From Mucilaginibacter sp. OK268 (GTDB taxonomy: Bacteria; Bacteroidota; Bacteroidia; Sphingobacteriales; Sphingobacteriaceae): a stretch of 64,000 nt of DNA. This document shows, piece after piece, positions 8,186-17,813 of this stretch. The position numbers were made by a program, and so were the translations under genes. Position 1 is the first letter of the stretch; each line of letters starts with the position of its first letter. The DNA lies in NCBI RefSeq assembly GCF_900103125.1, contig NZ_FNJV01000011.1, forward strand, positions 1 through 64,000. The letters run 5' to 3'. The notes below the pieces were generated by a model. That model searched no databases. It saw only the letters and a list, made by a program, of their open reading frames with translations, and was not told where the DNA came from.

Positions 8186-10168
8186 ATGAAAAAGTTATTA
8201 AACTGCAGGGCTCTGTTTGTACTGGTTATATTAATTCAGTTTTGTTGGCTACCCGTAAGGGCTCTTGATATTTATGTAAGCAGTACCGGCAATGATGCCT
8301 GGGACGGAAAAACTGCCATTCATAATAACAATGCCGGTCCATTAGCAACTTTACAACGGGCTTTTTTTATTGCAATTAAAAGCGATCCCCAATTAGCTAA
8401 TGGAGAGGCTATTAATATATTCATCATGGATAGCAAATATCTAATTGCAAGTCCTGTTAAGTTAAGCGCCGTAAATCAATCTTTTTTCATACATACATTA
8501 ACTATTAAGCCATATAAAATTCCAACAGTAACGTTTACCGGCTCCATTGCATTTAATGATATAAGCTCATCAAAGCTTCCACTAAATAATATAAAATTTG
8601 ATGAAGTTTTTACTGATAACTCCCTTAAAAATTATGTTCGCAGTCCCAAAACATCCTTTTTTACCTTAACAAACTTTGAGACTAAAAAAACCGGTACAGG
8701 CTTATATAACAACAAGCAGCTATTTTATTACGACCCAGAACAAGTAAACAAAGCAATAGGGCTTTCTGATTTAAAAAGCGGACATTTTGGAATAATTATT
8801 TATGCTAACTGGACATATTGCTACAGGAAAATAGATAGCATCAATTTCAAAACACATGTATTATATACCACCGGGCTCAATAATAGCGATTACTCTCCCT
8901 GGAAAAAAGGGGTAAGGTTTAAGCTAGTTAGTCTTTCATCCGCTTCTATAGCAAACGCTGATGCATCTGTACTTTCACAATACTTTAACGTATCGCCTAA
9001 CAATGGCCCGATATATATTCCAGTTAACGATCGGATATTTGATATAGCAGGTTCTGCCCTGAATAAAATAAAAAATATCCGTTTTGAAAATATAACCTTT
9101 GAACATTTTGGTTACAGATATACAGACCAAAGCATAGATCCCAATCCTTCTGCTTTTACTGAAAATGGAGCTATAATGATAAACTTTACGGACAACGTTG
9201 TTTTTAATAAATGTACGTTTAAAGGAATAGCTAAAAGTGCGATCTGGTATTATAAGTCTAACAGTAATGTGTCGGTTACTAATTGCACTTTTAACAATAT
9301 GGGGGCCGGATCTGTTAAAGTTGGCAGCCCGGGCTCTGAAAATGATACAAAAATATTGAATAATAAAGTCAATATTGATAATAACAAAATTACCAACAGC
9401 GGCCTCGTTGTCCCTGCTGCCAACCCAATTTTTGTTGTTAATGGTAATAACATCAGCATCAGCAACAATAGCATTAATAAAGCAGAATACTCTGCTATTG
9501 GAATAGGCTGGGGATATGGCACAATCCCAAATATCCTGAGCAATGTAACTATAAGTAAAAACAGGATTGAAAATATTGGAACCGGTTTATTAGATGACCT
9601 GGGCGGTATATATACTTTAGGAATGATGGAAAATGTTGTTATATCCAATAACATTGTAAGAAACCTTAAATTTAATAGCTATGGCTCCTGGGGTATATAC
9701 ATTGATCAGGGATCGAAAAACATTACCGTTACCAACAACATTGTTGACCATTGCCAATCGGCCGGTTATATGCAAAACAGATGTCAGAACATAACGGTGA
9801 CCAATAATATATTTGCAAATAACACGGGGGGGCAGGTTCAATTTGGAAATTTTAAAGACAATATCTCTTTAAAATTTGCTAATAATGTTCTCTATCAGGA
9901 AAACAACAATCCAACAAATATAAACTGGAATTCCACTTTTATTCAGAGTGATTACAACGCCTATTTAACTCAAAACAAACCAGGCAATCAATTAAACAAG
10001 CTTAGCCGGACAGCTACGGCAGCTACTTCAGGTGCCATAAGTACTGATAAAGATTTGCATTCAAAACGTGAGCAGGTTTCATCCAAGGTCAATATGTCAT
10101 CTTTAAACATTGACCGGGCTTCAAATAATTTCAAACAAATTGACACAACCAAAGTAGGTTATCAATAA
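8186..10168 (+). CDS. Secreted right-handed parallel beta-helix protein
   Basis: I start the gene at the ATG at 8186 rather than the upstream TTG at 8156, because the ATG gives a clean signal peptide (MKKLLNC... cleaved after PVRA, about residue 26). Mature residues begin with IYVSSTGNDAWDGK, the usual entry of pectate-lyase-like beta-helix proteins. Residues about 290-560 are a ladder of turns with repeated ITVTNN, ISNN and NNxI patterns, the asparagine-rich stacking of parallel beta helices. Members include polysaccharide lyases, epimerases and hydrolases; no catalytic residue can be assigned. It follows the MBOAT/SGNH pair by 157 bases, so a role in trimming or epimerising the EPS is plausible, as AlgG does in alginate. 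The 276 bases after it show only weak hairpins. Confidence 0.8.
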   Translation: MKKLLNCRALFVLVILIQFCWLPVRALDIYVSSTGNDAWDGKTAIHNNNAGPLATLQRAFFIAIKSDPQLANGEAINIFIMDSKYLIASPVKLSAVNQSFFIHTLTIKPYKIPTVTFTGSIAFNDISSSKLPLNNIKFDEVFTDNSLKNYVRSPKTSFFTLTNFETKKTGTGLYNNKQLFYYDPEQVNKAIGLSDLKSGHFGIIIYANWTYCYRKIDSINFKTHVLYTTGLNNSDYSPWKKGVRFKLVSLSSASIANADASVLSQYFNVSPNNGPIYIPVNDRIFDIAGSALNKIKNIRFENITFEHFGYRYTDQSIDPNPSAFTENGAIMINFTDNVVFNKCTFKGIAKSAIWYYKSNSNVSVTNCTFNNMGAGSVKVGSPGSENDTKILNNKVNIDNNKITNSGLVVPAANPIFVVNGNNISISNNSINKAEYSAIGIGWGYGTIPNILSNVTISKNRIENIGTGLLDDLGGIYTLGMMENVVISNNIVRNLKFNSYGSWGIYIDQGSKNITVTNNIVDHCQSAGYMQNRCQNITVTNNIFANNTGGQVQFGNFKDNISLKFANNVLYQENNNPTNINWNSTFIQSDYNAYLTQNKPGNQLNKLSRTATAATSGAISTDKDLHSKREQVSSKVNMSSLNIDRASNNFKQIDTTKVGYQ

Positions 10169-10444
10169 TCAAAAGCGCTGCAAAAGCGTTTCCTTACTTC
10201 TGTTTATGGGGGAATTTTGAAAATTTGATTTTCATTTTTCCTTCATTTTTTTCTTTGGCAGCTTTACCCTTCAAATATATTGAACAGCCAATTTTAAAAC
10301 TTAAGAACCGTTACCAGGTTAAAAAACCAGAATCTGTTCCTGCTAATTGATTCTACGAGGTAAATATAAATAGTGTTAAATGCCGGGGTATCTTTGGTTT
10401 TAAATATTATATCATCAGTTTGAGGTAAATGCCATTACCCGTAA

Positions 10445-11593
10445 TTAAGAATATCGCTTTATCAAACCAAAGAAATCATCCCACCCGGTTTCATAATTAG
10501 GCAGGTATGAATCAAAACTTGCGGCATGATTTATATTATCTAATAATGCTTTAACCCAGGCGTCTTCATCTGTAAGTGGTATCATCTGCAGACCATCATA
10601 ATCTGGCAAAACTTCAGATACAAAAGAAAGGTCAGACGCCAGTATCTTTTTTCCAAAAAACGCGGCTTCAATCAAAGGTAAGCCAAAGGTTTCTATATAG
10701 CTTGGGAATAAAATCAATTTTGACTTTTGATAATATTTCATCGCCTCGTTGTAAGAGACATGCCCTGTGAACAGGAAATACTTTTCAAGCCCTCTTTGTT
10801 TAATTATTTGGTATATACTGCTTGTATTTACATCAAGGGTGAAAATAATTTTCCAGGTACTAAGTAATGGTTCCTCATTAGGGGCAGTCTGTAAAAGCCT
10901 ACTTAAAATATTTACAATAAACAAATGATTTTTATAAGGATATTCAGTAGCCGGAAAATATATATAATTCGGATCGGACTGATGAGCACCGTTATCATTC
11001 AAAAAATGAATCCGATTTTGGAATGAGGAGATATCAGGCTTGATAATATGAATCTGATCACCATTGATATAAAAAGTATCTTTTAGCGCCTGTTCTACCC
11101 ATTTAACCTGCGCTATGAATACCGAATTATCATTATATGACCATCTCATTATTTTTTTAAAAATGGTTTTATATATCCACAATTTTGTCTCGTTCTTTTT
11201 CCAGATATTCCATCGTTTGGGATAAACAGGAATTGGATTATGATAATATATTAATTGATTTTTATCGTTGAAGAAAAACCCAATGCTCTGCAGGGAAACA
11301 AAAAGCGAAACGTTTAGGTCCTTCTCTTTGATCCATTTTCGTAAACCAAATACCTCCCAATTTACTCGTTCAACAATGTTATTGACAGGTAAATGCACAA
11401 TCTGTAATGATATTGGTATATCCCTGGCATCTAACTCAACCCCATCGCATATAAATAAATAAAAATCAAAGTCTCTAAAATCGTTCTGTTTAAGAATCAA
11501 TTGATTAAAAAACTGTAAAAGTATAGTACGTGCACCTCCATTTTTAAGGGATACAGCATTTACAATAATATTTTTTTTAATTACACTCTCCAT
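10445..11593 (-). CDS. Family 4 glycosyltransferase
   Basis: The 382-residue GT-B protein has an N-terminal acceptor domain with NGGARTILLQFF near residues 18-29. The C-terminal donor domain has the E-x7-E type motif in SYIETFGLPLIEAAFFG near residues 305-320. These enzymes keep the anomeric configuration and use nucleotide sugars. It is the last gene of the large minus-strand EPS operon and overlaps the acetyltransferase upstream by 13 bases, so translation is probably coupled. Sugar specificity is not visible. Confidence 0.86.
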   Translation of the reverse strand: MESVIKKNIIVNAVSLKNGGARTILLQFFNQLILKQNDFRDFDFYLFICDGVELDARDIPISLQIVHLPVNNIVERVNWEVFGLRKWIKEKDLNVSLFVSLQSIGFFFNDKNQLIYYHNPIPVYPKRWNIWKKNETKLWIYKTIFKKIMRWSYNDNSVFIAQVKWVEQALKDTFYINGDQIHIIKPDISSFQNRIHFLNDNGAHQSDPNYIYFPATEYPYKNHLFIVNILSRLLQTAPNEEPLLSTWKIIFTLDVNTSSIYQIIKQRGLEKYFLFTGHVSYNEAMKYYQKSKLILFPSYIETFGLPLIEAAFFGKKILASDLSFVSEVLPDYDGLQMIPLTDEDAWVKALLDNINHAASFDSYLPNYETGWDDFFGLIKRYS

Positions 11594-12156
11594 CTGTTCC
11601 CTTTTATTAAAGCCGGATTGCCTTTATAAATAACATTTGCTTCGGTTGTGCTTGTTACTACACCACCTGCGGCAATTACGGTATTTTTACCAACAGTGAC
11701 ACCAGGCCCAACAAATACGGATGCTCCTACCCAACATCCGTCATTTAAAATAATAGGCTGGTTGCGGTAATCCATGCTTGGTTTTCGATAATCGTGGTTC
11801 CCGGTGCACAAAAAAGCACGTTGAGATATGCATACGTCATTACCGATAGTAATTGGAACCAGGTTTAATAAATAAACTTCTTCTCCAATCCAAACATCAT
11901 TGCCTATGGACAGATGCCATGGCATGTGAATATTGACTCGGGGTTTTATAACTATATTCTCCCCCATTTTTGCGCCAAATAACTTTAGCAAGAATCTTTT
12001 AAAACGATACGGATATGGAAGCGCGCTTAAAAAAAATATCATCTTGATGATATACCACGCTGATTCTTTTAAAACACCGGCTCCCCTAACATATCCGACA
12101 CCCGAATTAAACTCCTTTAACTTAACCTGATGTTGAGCGTTTTCTTCGAAATCCAT
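11581..12156 (-). CDS. WcaF-like acetyltransferase, left-handed beta-helix
   Basis: The 191-residue protein has a short hydrophobic N-terminal part and then hexapeptide repeats (IGNDVWIGEEVYL, IGNDVCISQRAFL). These are followed by TGNHDY with the likely catalytic histidine, and then GCWVGASVFVGPGVTVG. This order matches colanic-acid acetyltransferase WcaF. It would transfer acetyl from acetyl-CoA to a sugar of the repeat unit in the cytoplasm. The chosen start lies inside the 3' end of the polymerase gene (40-base overlap). Residues after this start still align with the WcaF-type N-terminus, so I keep it. Confidence 0.87.
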   Translation of the reverse strand: MDFEENAQHQVKLKEFNSGVGYVRGAGVLKESAWYIIKMIFFLSALPYPYRFKRFLLKLFGAKMGENIVIKPRVNIHMPWHLSIGNDVWIGEEVYLLNLVPITIGNDVCISQRAFLCTGNHDYRKPSMDYRNQPIILNDGCWVGASVFVGPGVTVGKNTVIAAGGVVTSTTEANVIYKGNPALIKGNRWRV

Positions 12157-13355
12157 GATGTAACTATTTGATTGAAATCATCAACAGAATAATTGACGAT
12201 CCTGTTAAAATAATATAGAAAAACAAAGAAGTACATTTCGGGTGAAAAGTAATTTCCTTCTCTAAACAATTTATATATAAAATAAATAAGCAGGGCCCTT
12301 GATATGATACTGCTATATAAATTTTTATTTGAATAATCCTTGATCAGGAAAAGCACCACGAAAAAGATTCCGGTTAGGCCAAGCTCTGACAAAATCCTTA
12401 AAAATAAAGAGTTAGCATCGTCAGCGTTAAGATTGGCTAAGTTACTTCCTTTATCAATAAAAGTTTCCTGACCGGGAAGCTTTGAAATGTACAATTTATG
12501 GCTCTCGGGGTGCGAGCCCAAACCAGCTCCCAAAACAGGATTATTTTGAAAAACCTGCTCAGTAACAAACATATTAGATATTAAGGCGTATGTGCTTAAA
12601 TTGGCCCCCTCAACATCATTAGAAACATAGGATTGCGTAGTATCATCAACTCTTAATCTAAAATCATCAACAAATACATAGGCAAGCGTTACCGATAGGT
12701 ATATGATCAGAAAAATAAATAAATTACGAAAGGCGAATTTATTTTCCTGGTATAAAAATAAGGAAATAAATATACCAAGGTAACCAACAGAAGAGAAGGT
12801 AAGGATCAACGAAAAGAGTATAACGTAAAATTTAATGGAATTAACCTTCTTATTCTTCATTAATATAAAGAATGCAGGGAGCACTATACCCGCAAAGTGG
12901 GCCGGTTCGGCCATAATGCTATGCAACCTGTATGTTCGCTCTCCTAATAATCCAAAAATTACAACAAACAATACTATCCCCAGTATACTAACCCAATAGG
13001 CATATTGCAAATAGGTTTTAATTACTAATAAAAACCAGCCGTTTTGTGAAAAGTACCTGATAAGATTGTAAAAATACAATGAAACAAAAGTTATACCTAT
13101 AAGCTGAAAATATCCTTTTGTTGGACTGTTATATAGAAACACTATCGAGAACAAGCACGATAGAAAAAGAAAACCAAAAATATAGCCAAAGTATTGAGGG
13201 AACTTTAAATTACCTTGTTTAAAAATAAGCAGGGCAAAATTTATTGGCAAAATAAAATAGAATAGTTTAAGGTCGACACCATTACCCCTGCCGTATAATG
13301 CCAAAGCCTCGCTAAAAACACATAAAAGCGTACTATGCAATAAGTATTTATTCAT
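12117..13355 (-). CDS. Wzy-type polysaccharide polymerase / O-antigen ligase-like membrane protein
   Basis: The 412-residue protein is almost entirely hydrophobic segments (I count about ten to twelve). A larger periplasmic loop of about 90 residues lies between residues 230 and 320, ending before LGLTGIFFVVLFLIK. The loop has NNPVLGAGLGSHPESH, like the GxGxG...H segment seen in O-antigen ligase/polymerase domains. In a locus with Wzx, Wza and Wzc this is the best candidate for the repeat-unit polymerase. It overlaps its upstream neighbour by 8 bases and its downstream neighbour by 40. Sequence conservation in the family is low, so the call rests on topology, the loop motif and context. Confidence 0.78.
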   Translation of the reverse strand: MNKYLLHSTLLCVFSEALALYGRGNGVDLKLFYFILPINFALLIFKQGNLKFPQYFGYIFGFLFLSCLFSIVFLYNSPTKGYFQLIGITFVSLYFYNLIRYFSQNGWFLLVIKTYLQYAYWVSILGIVLFVVIFGLLGERTYRLHSIMAEPAHFAGIVLPAFFILMKNKKVNSIKFYVILFSLILTFSSVGYLGIFISLFLYQENKFAFRNLFIFLIIYLSVTLAYVFVDDFRLRVDDTTQSYVSNDVEGANLSTYALISNMFVTEQVFQNNPVLGAGLGSHPESHKLYISKLPGQETFIDKGSNLANLNADDANSLFLRILSELGLTGIFFVVLFLIKDYSNKNLYSSIISRALLIYFIYKLFREGNYFSPEMYFFVFLYYFNRIVNYSVDDFNQIVTSWISKKTLNIRLS

Positions 13356-14097
13356 AATTACGGATAGTTTTTCGATAAAAATACTTTAACCTGGCTATCA
13401 AATCGTCAATAAAACAATTTAAAAAGCTCACCCCTCCTGATGTATTTTTTGCTTTAAAAGTTTCTTTAAAGACCCTTGTACTTGCTGTACTAATACCACC
13501 ATATCCCATTTTTGCGTTTACTTTATCAAAGAATTTAGCTTTCAAGTTATGCTTTGCTCGTAAAAGCAGCTCGTAATCACCCGCTATTTTATAACTGTCA
13601 TTAAAAATGCCGTATTTTTCAAAATACAATTTATGATGCAGGGCACCAACATGTGCCAAATTCATATATTTTTTAAAAACATTCCAGGTCCACTCGCCAC
13701 CTAAAGTTTTTAAATTTTCACCTTTATTATTCAGCAAAACATTTCTTGATGAAATAAAATCAATTGTTTCTAATTTATGCTGAATAATAAATTCATGATA
13801 TGACTGTAAACAATCGGGGAATAACTGATCATCAGAACCCACAAACATAATCCAGTTTCCCGAAGCTAATTTTAATCCTTTATTCCACGCATCATATACT
13901 CCCTTATCAGGTTCAGAAACTATATGAGCAATATGTGAAGAAAATTTATCAGCCTCCCCTAGCGTCGAATCTTTAGAATTACCGTCTACTATGATTATTT
14001 CATAATTTTGGTATGTTTGATCCACAAGACTTTGTAAACAATGCCCGATTACATCTTTAGAGTTATACGTAGCTATTATAATTGAAAACTCTATCAT
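13348..14097 (-). CDS. Family 2 glycosyltransferase
   Basis: The 249-residue GT-A protein opens with FSIIIATYNSKDVIGHCLQS. It has the nucleotide-binding VDGNSKDST near residues 37-45, a SEPDKGVYDAWNKG block near residues 61-74, and SDD as the metal-binding DXD equivalent near residues 87-89. The DKGVYDAWNKG block is typical of WcaE/EPS side-chain transferases. It works in the cytoplasm on the lipid-linked repeat. Start and stop overlap neighbours by 4 and 8 bases, which shows it is inside the operon. Donor sugar unknown. Confidence 0.88.
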   Translation of the reverse strand: MIEFSIIIATYNSKDVIGHCLQSLVDQTYQNYEIIIVDGNSKDSTLGEADKFSSHIAHIVSEPDKGVYDAWNKGLKLASGNWIMFVGSDDQLFPDCLQSYHEFIIQHKLETIDFISSRNVLLNNKGENLKTLGGEWTWNVFKKYMNLAHVGALHHKLYFEKYGIFNDSYKIAGDYELLLRAKHNLKAKFFDKVNAKMGYGGISTASTRVFKETFKAKNTSGGVSFLNCFIDDLIARLKYFYRKTIRNYE

Positions 14098-14693
14098 AAA
14101 CTATCAGATTTTATATTAGGGTTGCTGATACTTCTTATAAATTTTGCAGGATTACCACCCCAAATTTCAAACGAAGGTATATTTTTTGTAACTACGGAAC
14201 CAGCTGCAATTATACTCTGCTCTCCAATTTTAACGCCTTTTAATACAATTGATCCGGTTCCAATAAAGACTCCCTTCCTAATAATTATTTTTGCCGAAAC
14301 CACATTTTCCTGGTCCAGGTGTGTTCTTCTAATAGCATAATCAAGGCTATGAAAATCATTATCCAGTATCTGGCATCCCCCACCTATGATAACATCATCC
14401 TCAATGGTGATCTTTTCACGTGCATAAAGCAAAGCGTTAGAGATACCCACATTATTGCCTATCTCGATTACTGCATCCCGATTTACACATAGGTAAGTAC
14501 TCGATGATAATCCAACAGGATTGCTCCATTTATTTGAATTAATTAAGACATTTTTACCAAAGTATATTTTGCCCTTAAAACCCTTTACACCAATAAACCC
14601 AACAATGGTTGGAAAACTTGTATATTCTGCTTTAATTAAATTAAGAATCAAATAATTCCAGATGTATGCTATATAATATAAAAGCTTATTCAC
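14094..14693 (-). CDS. Hexapeptide-repeat O-acetyltransferase
   Basis: The 199-residue protein is a left-handed beta-helix acyltransferase: IEIGNNVGISNALLYA, IEDDVIIGGGCQI, then the histidine-bearing NDFHSLD, and IRKGVFIGTGSIVLKGVKIG. The NDxH block matches the catalytic histidine of the maltose/galactoside acetyltransferase type. It likely acetylates a sugar of the EPS unit. Its stop overlaps the start of the next glycosyltransferase by 4 bases (ATGA), and 8 bases separate it from the acetyltransferase gene upstream. Confidence 0.85.
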   Translation of the reverse strand: MNKLLYYIAYIWNYLILNLIKAEYTSFPTIVGFIGVKGFKGKIYFGKNVLINSNKWSNPVGLSSSTYLCVNRDAVIEIGNNVGISNALLYAREKITIEDDVIIGGGCQILDNDFHSLDYAIRRTHLDQENVVSAKIIIRKGVFIGTGSIVLKGVKIGEQSIIAAGSVVTKNIPSFEIWGGNPAKFIRSISNPNIKSDSL

Positions 14694-14701
14694 TTATGTA
14701 A

Positions 14702-15322
14702 TTAGTTATATAGTTTTAAAAAATCATCAGTATTAAAAATGTATTTTTCAACCAAAGGTAATTTATCTTCTTCCCAGTCCCACCACTTAATTTTCAATAA
14801 TTCCTTTACCTTATCCTCATCAAACCGATACTTAACAATTTTTATAGGCGTTCCAACCGCAATTGCATAGGGTGGAATATTTTTGCTTACTACGGCACCA
14901 GCTCCAATCACAGCGCCATCTCCTATCGTAACTCCTCCTAATATGGTGACATTTGCTCCTATAAATACGTCATGACCTATGCTTACCGGTAAGTTTTCTG
15001 TAATCTTATCTTCTTTACATAGGGTTATCCCGTTCTGTTTATAATTTGAATAGAACATTGGCGCTGTTGAGATGCCATTTGTAGGGTGAATACCCAAACC
15101 ACAAACTAAATTGGGGCCAATAGAGCAAAACTTGCCAATAGTAGTATCAGTTATATTGGAATTAGGGGCGATGTAGGTATAATCGCCTACCTTAACATTA
15201 TATAATTTATAAATTGAATACAGTTTTACAGATTTACCAACACGGGTATTTACCTTACTATTTGCATAATAAGGGATATTTAAAAAAAATGAAAGCAGCT
15301 TCTTAATTCTGTTAACTATCAT
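14702..15322 (-). CDS. CatB/XAT-family acyltransferase
   Basis: The 206-residue protein is a second hexapeptide acyltransferase of the xenobiotic acyltransferase (XAT) type. Hexapeptide turns run from GDYTYIAPNSNI to IGDGAVIGAGAVVSKNIPPYAIAVG. The family histidine appears in GLGIHPTNG near residue 78, and the C-terminal KIKWWDWEEDKL helix is characteristic. In EPS loci these proteins acetylate sugars from acetyl-CoA; the drug-resistance members are related but the context argues against that role. The start overlaps the upstream gene by 4 bases. Confidence 0.85.
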   Translation of the reverse strand: MIVNRIKKLLSFFLNIPYYANSKVNTRVGKSVKLYSIYKLYNVKVGDYTYIAPNSNITDTTIGKFCSIGPNLVCGLGIHPTNGISTAPMFYSNYKQNGITLCKEDKITENLPVSIGHDVFIGANVTILGGVTIGDGAVIGAGAVVSKNIPPYAIAVGTPIKIVKYRFDEDKVKELLKIKWWDWEEDKLPLVEKYIFNTDDFLKLYN

Positions 15323-16254
15323 TTAACAAGTTTTTTTAAAGTTGAGTAAATATTGTATTTTTTTAAAAGCAGAATGAATTTAATTTTAAAGTGAGGAATT
15401 GTTTTAGCGTAAAAGCTATCTACTTGTTTTCTATAATATAAATCTTCTTTAAGGTCTGTTTTTGTTACTTCGATATAATCGGTTGGTGCTGAATAGAACC
15501 CTGATTCACTCTTTGAATTAGTACCGGTGTCATCAAATCCGTTATTCAGGGTTAATGACTTATACGGAAATAATGAATATCCCCCCGCAAATAACCATGA
15601 TGCGTACCACTTCACCGCCCAGGTATATAATTTACCATCCCTATTCAAAATCAGTTGGTAATAATAATCGGCATGGCCCTGTATATTAAAATCGTTGATC
15701 TTCTTTTTTGAATTCAGATGTTCTAAATGCACATTGGTATCATGATCGTAATGTTTCCAGGCTCTGGCCCAGGTTCCCCAGCCCCAGCAAGATAAAATAT
15801 TCAGAAAAAAGGTTTGATCACTCTGATCTTTCGTTTTCACGGGATATATATACCCACTAACATGCATTACTTTGCTCTCGGGTTCATAAAGTGTCAAAGC
15901 ATCATTCATGTACTTCAGAAAGCCTACAGAAGTGATAAGATCATCCTCTAAAACGATAATTTTTCCGTGCTTATTAACAATGTCGGTAACTCCTTTAACT
16001 ATTGAATTAGCCAAACCATTATTACTTGGAGATTCTATTATAATTACCTCTTTACACCACTCCTTTGTGCGGATTACATTTCTTGTTTCTTCAATTTTTT
16101 TTAGCTGAGCATCTGTGGCATCTGCTTTGGGACCGTCTGCATATATGTATAAGGTGCTTTCATCTGCCAATTCATTATTTGACAAAGCTTCAAGCGTTTT
16201 CTGTGTATGTAGCGGCCTGTTATAAACAAATAATACGATAGGAGCTAAATTCAT
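15319..16254 (-). CDS. Glycosyltransferase, GT-A fold
   Basis: The 311-residue protein starts with APIVLFVYNRPLHTQKTLEAL, typical of a family-2-like group seen in O-antigen and EPS loci. The metal-binding acid cluster is VLEDDLI near residues 99-105. An aromatic block CWGWGTWARAWKHYD near residues 157-171 marks this subgroup. It should add a sugar to the undecaprenyl-linked unit. It overlaps genes on both sides by 4 bases. Donor and acceptor are not visible. Confidence 0.82.
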   Translation of the reverse strand: MNLAPIVLFVYNRPLHTQKTLEALSNNELADESTLYIYADGPKADATDAQLKKIEETRNVIRTKEWCKEVIIIESPSNNGLANSIVKGVTDIVNKHGKIIVLEDDLITSVGFLKYMNDALTLYEPESKVMHVSGYIYPVKTKDQSDQTFFLNILSCWGWGTWARAWKHYDHDTNVHLEHLNSKKKINDFNIQGHADYYYQLILNRDGKLYTWAVKWYASWLFAGGYSLFPYKSLTLNNGFDDTGTNSKSESGFYSAPTDYIEVTKTDLKEDLYYRKQVDSFYAKTIPHFKIKFILLLKKYNIYSTLKKLVK

Positions 16255-17666
16255 AACTTACTTTTTATTAAAGATATAACTTTACCTATTTCCCTTCTTC
16301 CATCAAAGAGCATATAAACCGTAAAAACAATTAATAATAAATTTTTGGCAAGTAAGATATTAAAATATAAGGAAATCCATATTAATAAGGATATTACAAT
16401 TTTTGGTATCCAAAAAACAAATACCTTATTTTTATTAAACTCAAGACTATTAATAAATGTGTAAAAAACTTGAAATATTAATACAAATACAATAAATGAA
16501 AACGAATAAAATTGCGCTATTGCCTTTAATGAAATAAATCCACCCATAACTATTGCTGTCACTAAAAAAAAAGCAGTTACCCACCCCGAAATCATAAATT
16601 CACGCTCCTTTTCTTTTAAAATAAGTATTGATCCCGCAGTTGATAATAATGTTTGTGTAAAAATTAGCAAACCAAAATAAGGCAGCAAAGTGGCTACCTG
16701 TAACCAACTACGCCCCCATAACAGCATTACTAAATGCTCGGGGAGAAGAATAAATAGGATAACTAAGGGATAACTTAAAAATCCTATTATACGTAAAACA
16801 AAATAGTACTCTAATTCAATATCACCGCCTTCGGCCTTTAATTTCTTCATACTCGGAAAAAGCACTGTACTAAACAGGCCGGTAATTAAACTAAGCGGTA
16901 ATAACAATAATGAATAAGCTCTGTTATAAATACCAAGTTCAGAAGCACCATAAAGTTTACCAACAACCATGTTGTCTGCGTTTCGTGACCAATAATTAAT
17001 GGCATTAAATCCTAACACACTAAAAACAAGTTTTTTAGTGTGTTTAAAACCTACTTTAATATAAGCCATTGGAAATATTTTAAAACCTAATCTCACCTCT
17101 TTTTCATACATTATGGCTGTGATTATGGCCGTAAAAATTTGAGGGATCACTAAAGACCAATATTTGGCTCCTAAATAGGCCATAACAATCGTAGTTAATA
17201 CAGTAACAACCATACAAATGAGTGTCACCTTACCTAAAAAGCCGAACTTAAGTTGTTTAGCTAACAATGCACCTTGTGCTAAACTTAAACCACGGATCAA
17301 AAATGTAATTGATAATACAATTGTAGGATATAGTAATGAAGGATTCTTATAAAAAATTGTAATGGGATATGCCATCAGTAAAGTAATGAGGAATAAAGCC
17401 ATCCCCAGCAACCAAGATAAATTGGTTAAAACGCGTTGATAAGTTCTTCCATAATCGCTACGAATTAAAGCAAATGAGAGCCCTCCATCGGAAAAGACAA
17501 TTATGAATCCAGTAAATACAGTAATCAATCCAATTATTCCATAATCTTCAGGCGATAAAATCCGGGAAACAACAATAGATGAAAGAAAGCTGATCCCCTG
17601 GGCTAGATATGTATACCCACCGGAGATTAGAATATTTTTAAATAATGATCTTTTAAAACTTGGCAC
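16251..17666 (-). CDS. Wzx-type lipid-linked oligosaccharide flippase (WzxC-like)
   Basis: The 471-residue protein of the MOP superfamily has about twelve to fourteen membrane helices. The N-terminal ILISGGYTYLAQGISFLSSIVVSRILSPEDYG is typical of WzxC-type flippases: flexible helix, then a short SPEDYG loop. The middle segment NYWSRNADNMVVGKLYGASELGIYNRAY is the strongest family mark. It moves the finished repeat unit on undecaprenyl diphosphate from the inner to the outer leaflet. It sits after a 147-base gap, so it may have its own start of transcription, and runs on into the next gene with an ATGA overlap. Confidence 0.9.
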   Translation of the reverse strand: MPSFKRSLFKNILISGGYTYLAQGISFLSSIVVSRILSPEDYGIIGLITVFTGFIIVFSDGGLSFALIRSDYGRTYQRVLTNLSWLLGMALFLITLLMAYPITIFYKNPSLLYPTIVLSITFLIRGLSLAQGALLAKQLKFGFLGKVTLICMVVTVLTTIVMAYLGAKYWSLVIPQIFTAIITAIMYEKEVRLGFKIFPMAYIKVGFKHTKKLVFSVLGFNAINYWSRNADNMVVGKLYGASELGIYNRAYSLLLLPLSLITGLFSTVLFPSMKKLKAEGGDIELEYYFVLRIIGFLSYPLVILFILLPEHLVMLLWGRSWLQVATLLPYFGLLIFTQTLLSTAGSILILKEKEREFMISGWVTAFFLVTAIVMGGFISLKAIAQFYSFSFIVFVLIFQVFYTFINSLEFNKNKVFVFWIPKIVISLLIWISLYFNILLAKNLLLIVFTVYMLFDGRREIGKVISLIKSKL

Positions 17667-17813
17667 TTATAAAATTTAATAACGTTTATTTTATTAGTCA
17701 GTTAATTATAAAATGTGAATATTATTATAATTACCTTACTAAAAATAGCAAACAGGGAATTCGAATTATCCGGAATTTTTATGCTCATAACAAACTAATG
17801 CTTATCGAGCAAT

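Noticed and set aside
9250..9654. 134-codon minus-strand open frame rich in Leu
   Set aside because: It is the antisense of the Asn/Ile-rich beta-helix repeats; the leucine-rich look follows from the repeat codons.
9250..9830. CRISPR-like repeated units
   Set aside because: The repeats are in-frame coding turns of a beta helix with varying sequence and no spacer pattern.
14702..15322. Chloramphenicol-type acetyltransferase as a resistance gene
   Set aside because: The XAT fold is shared with many polysaccharide acetyltransferases, and the gene is embedded in the EPS operon.
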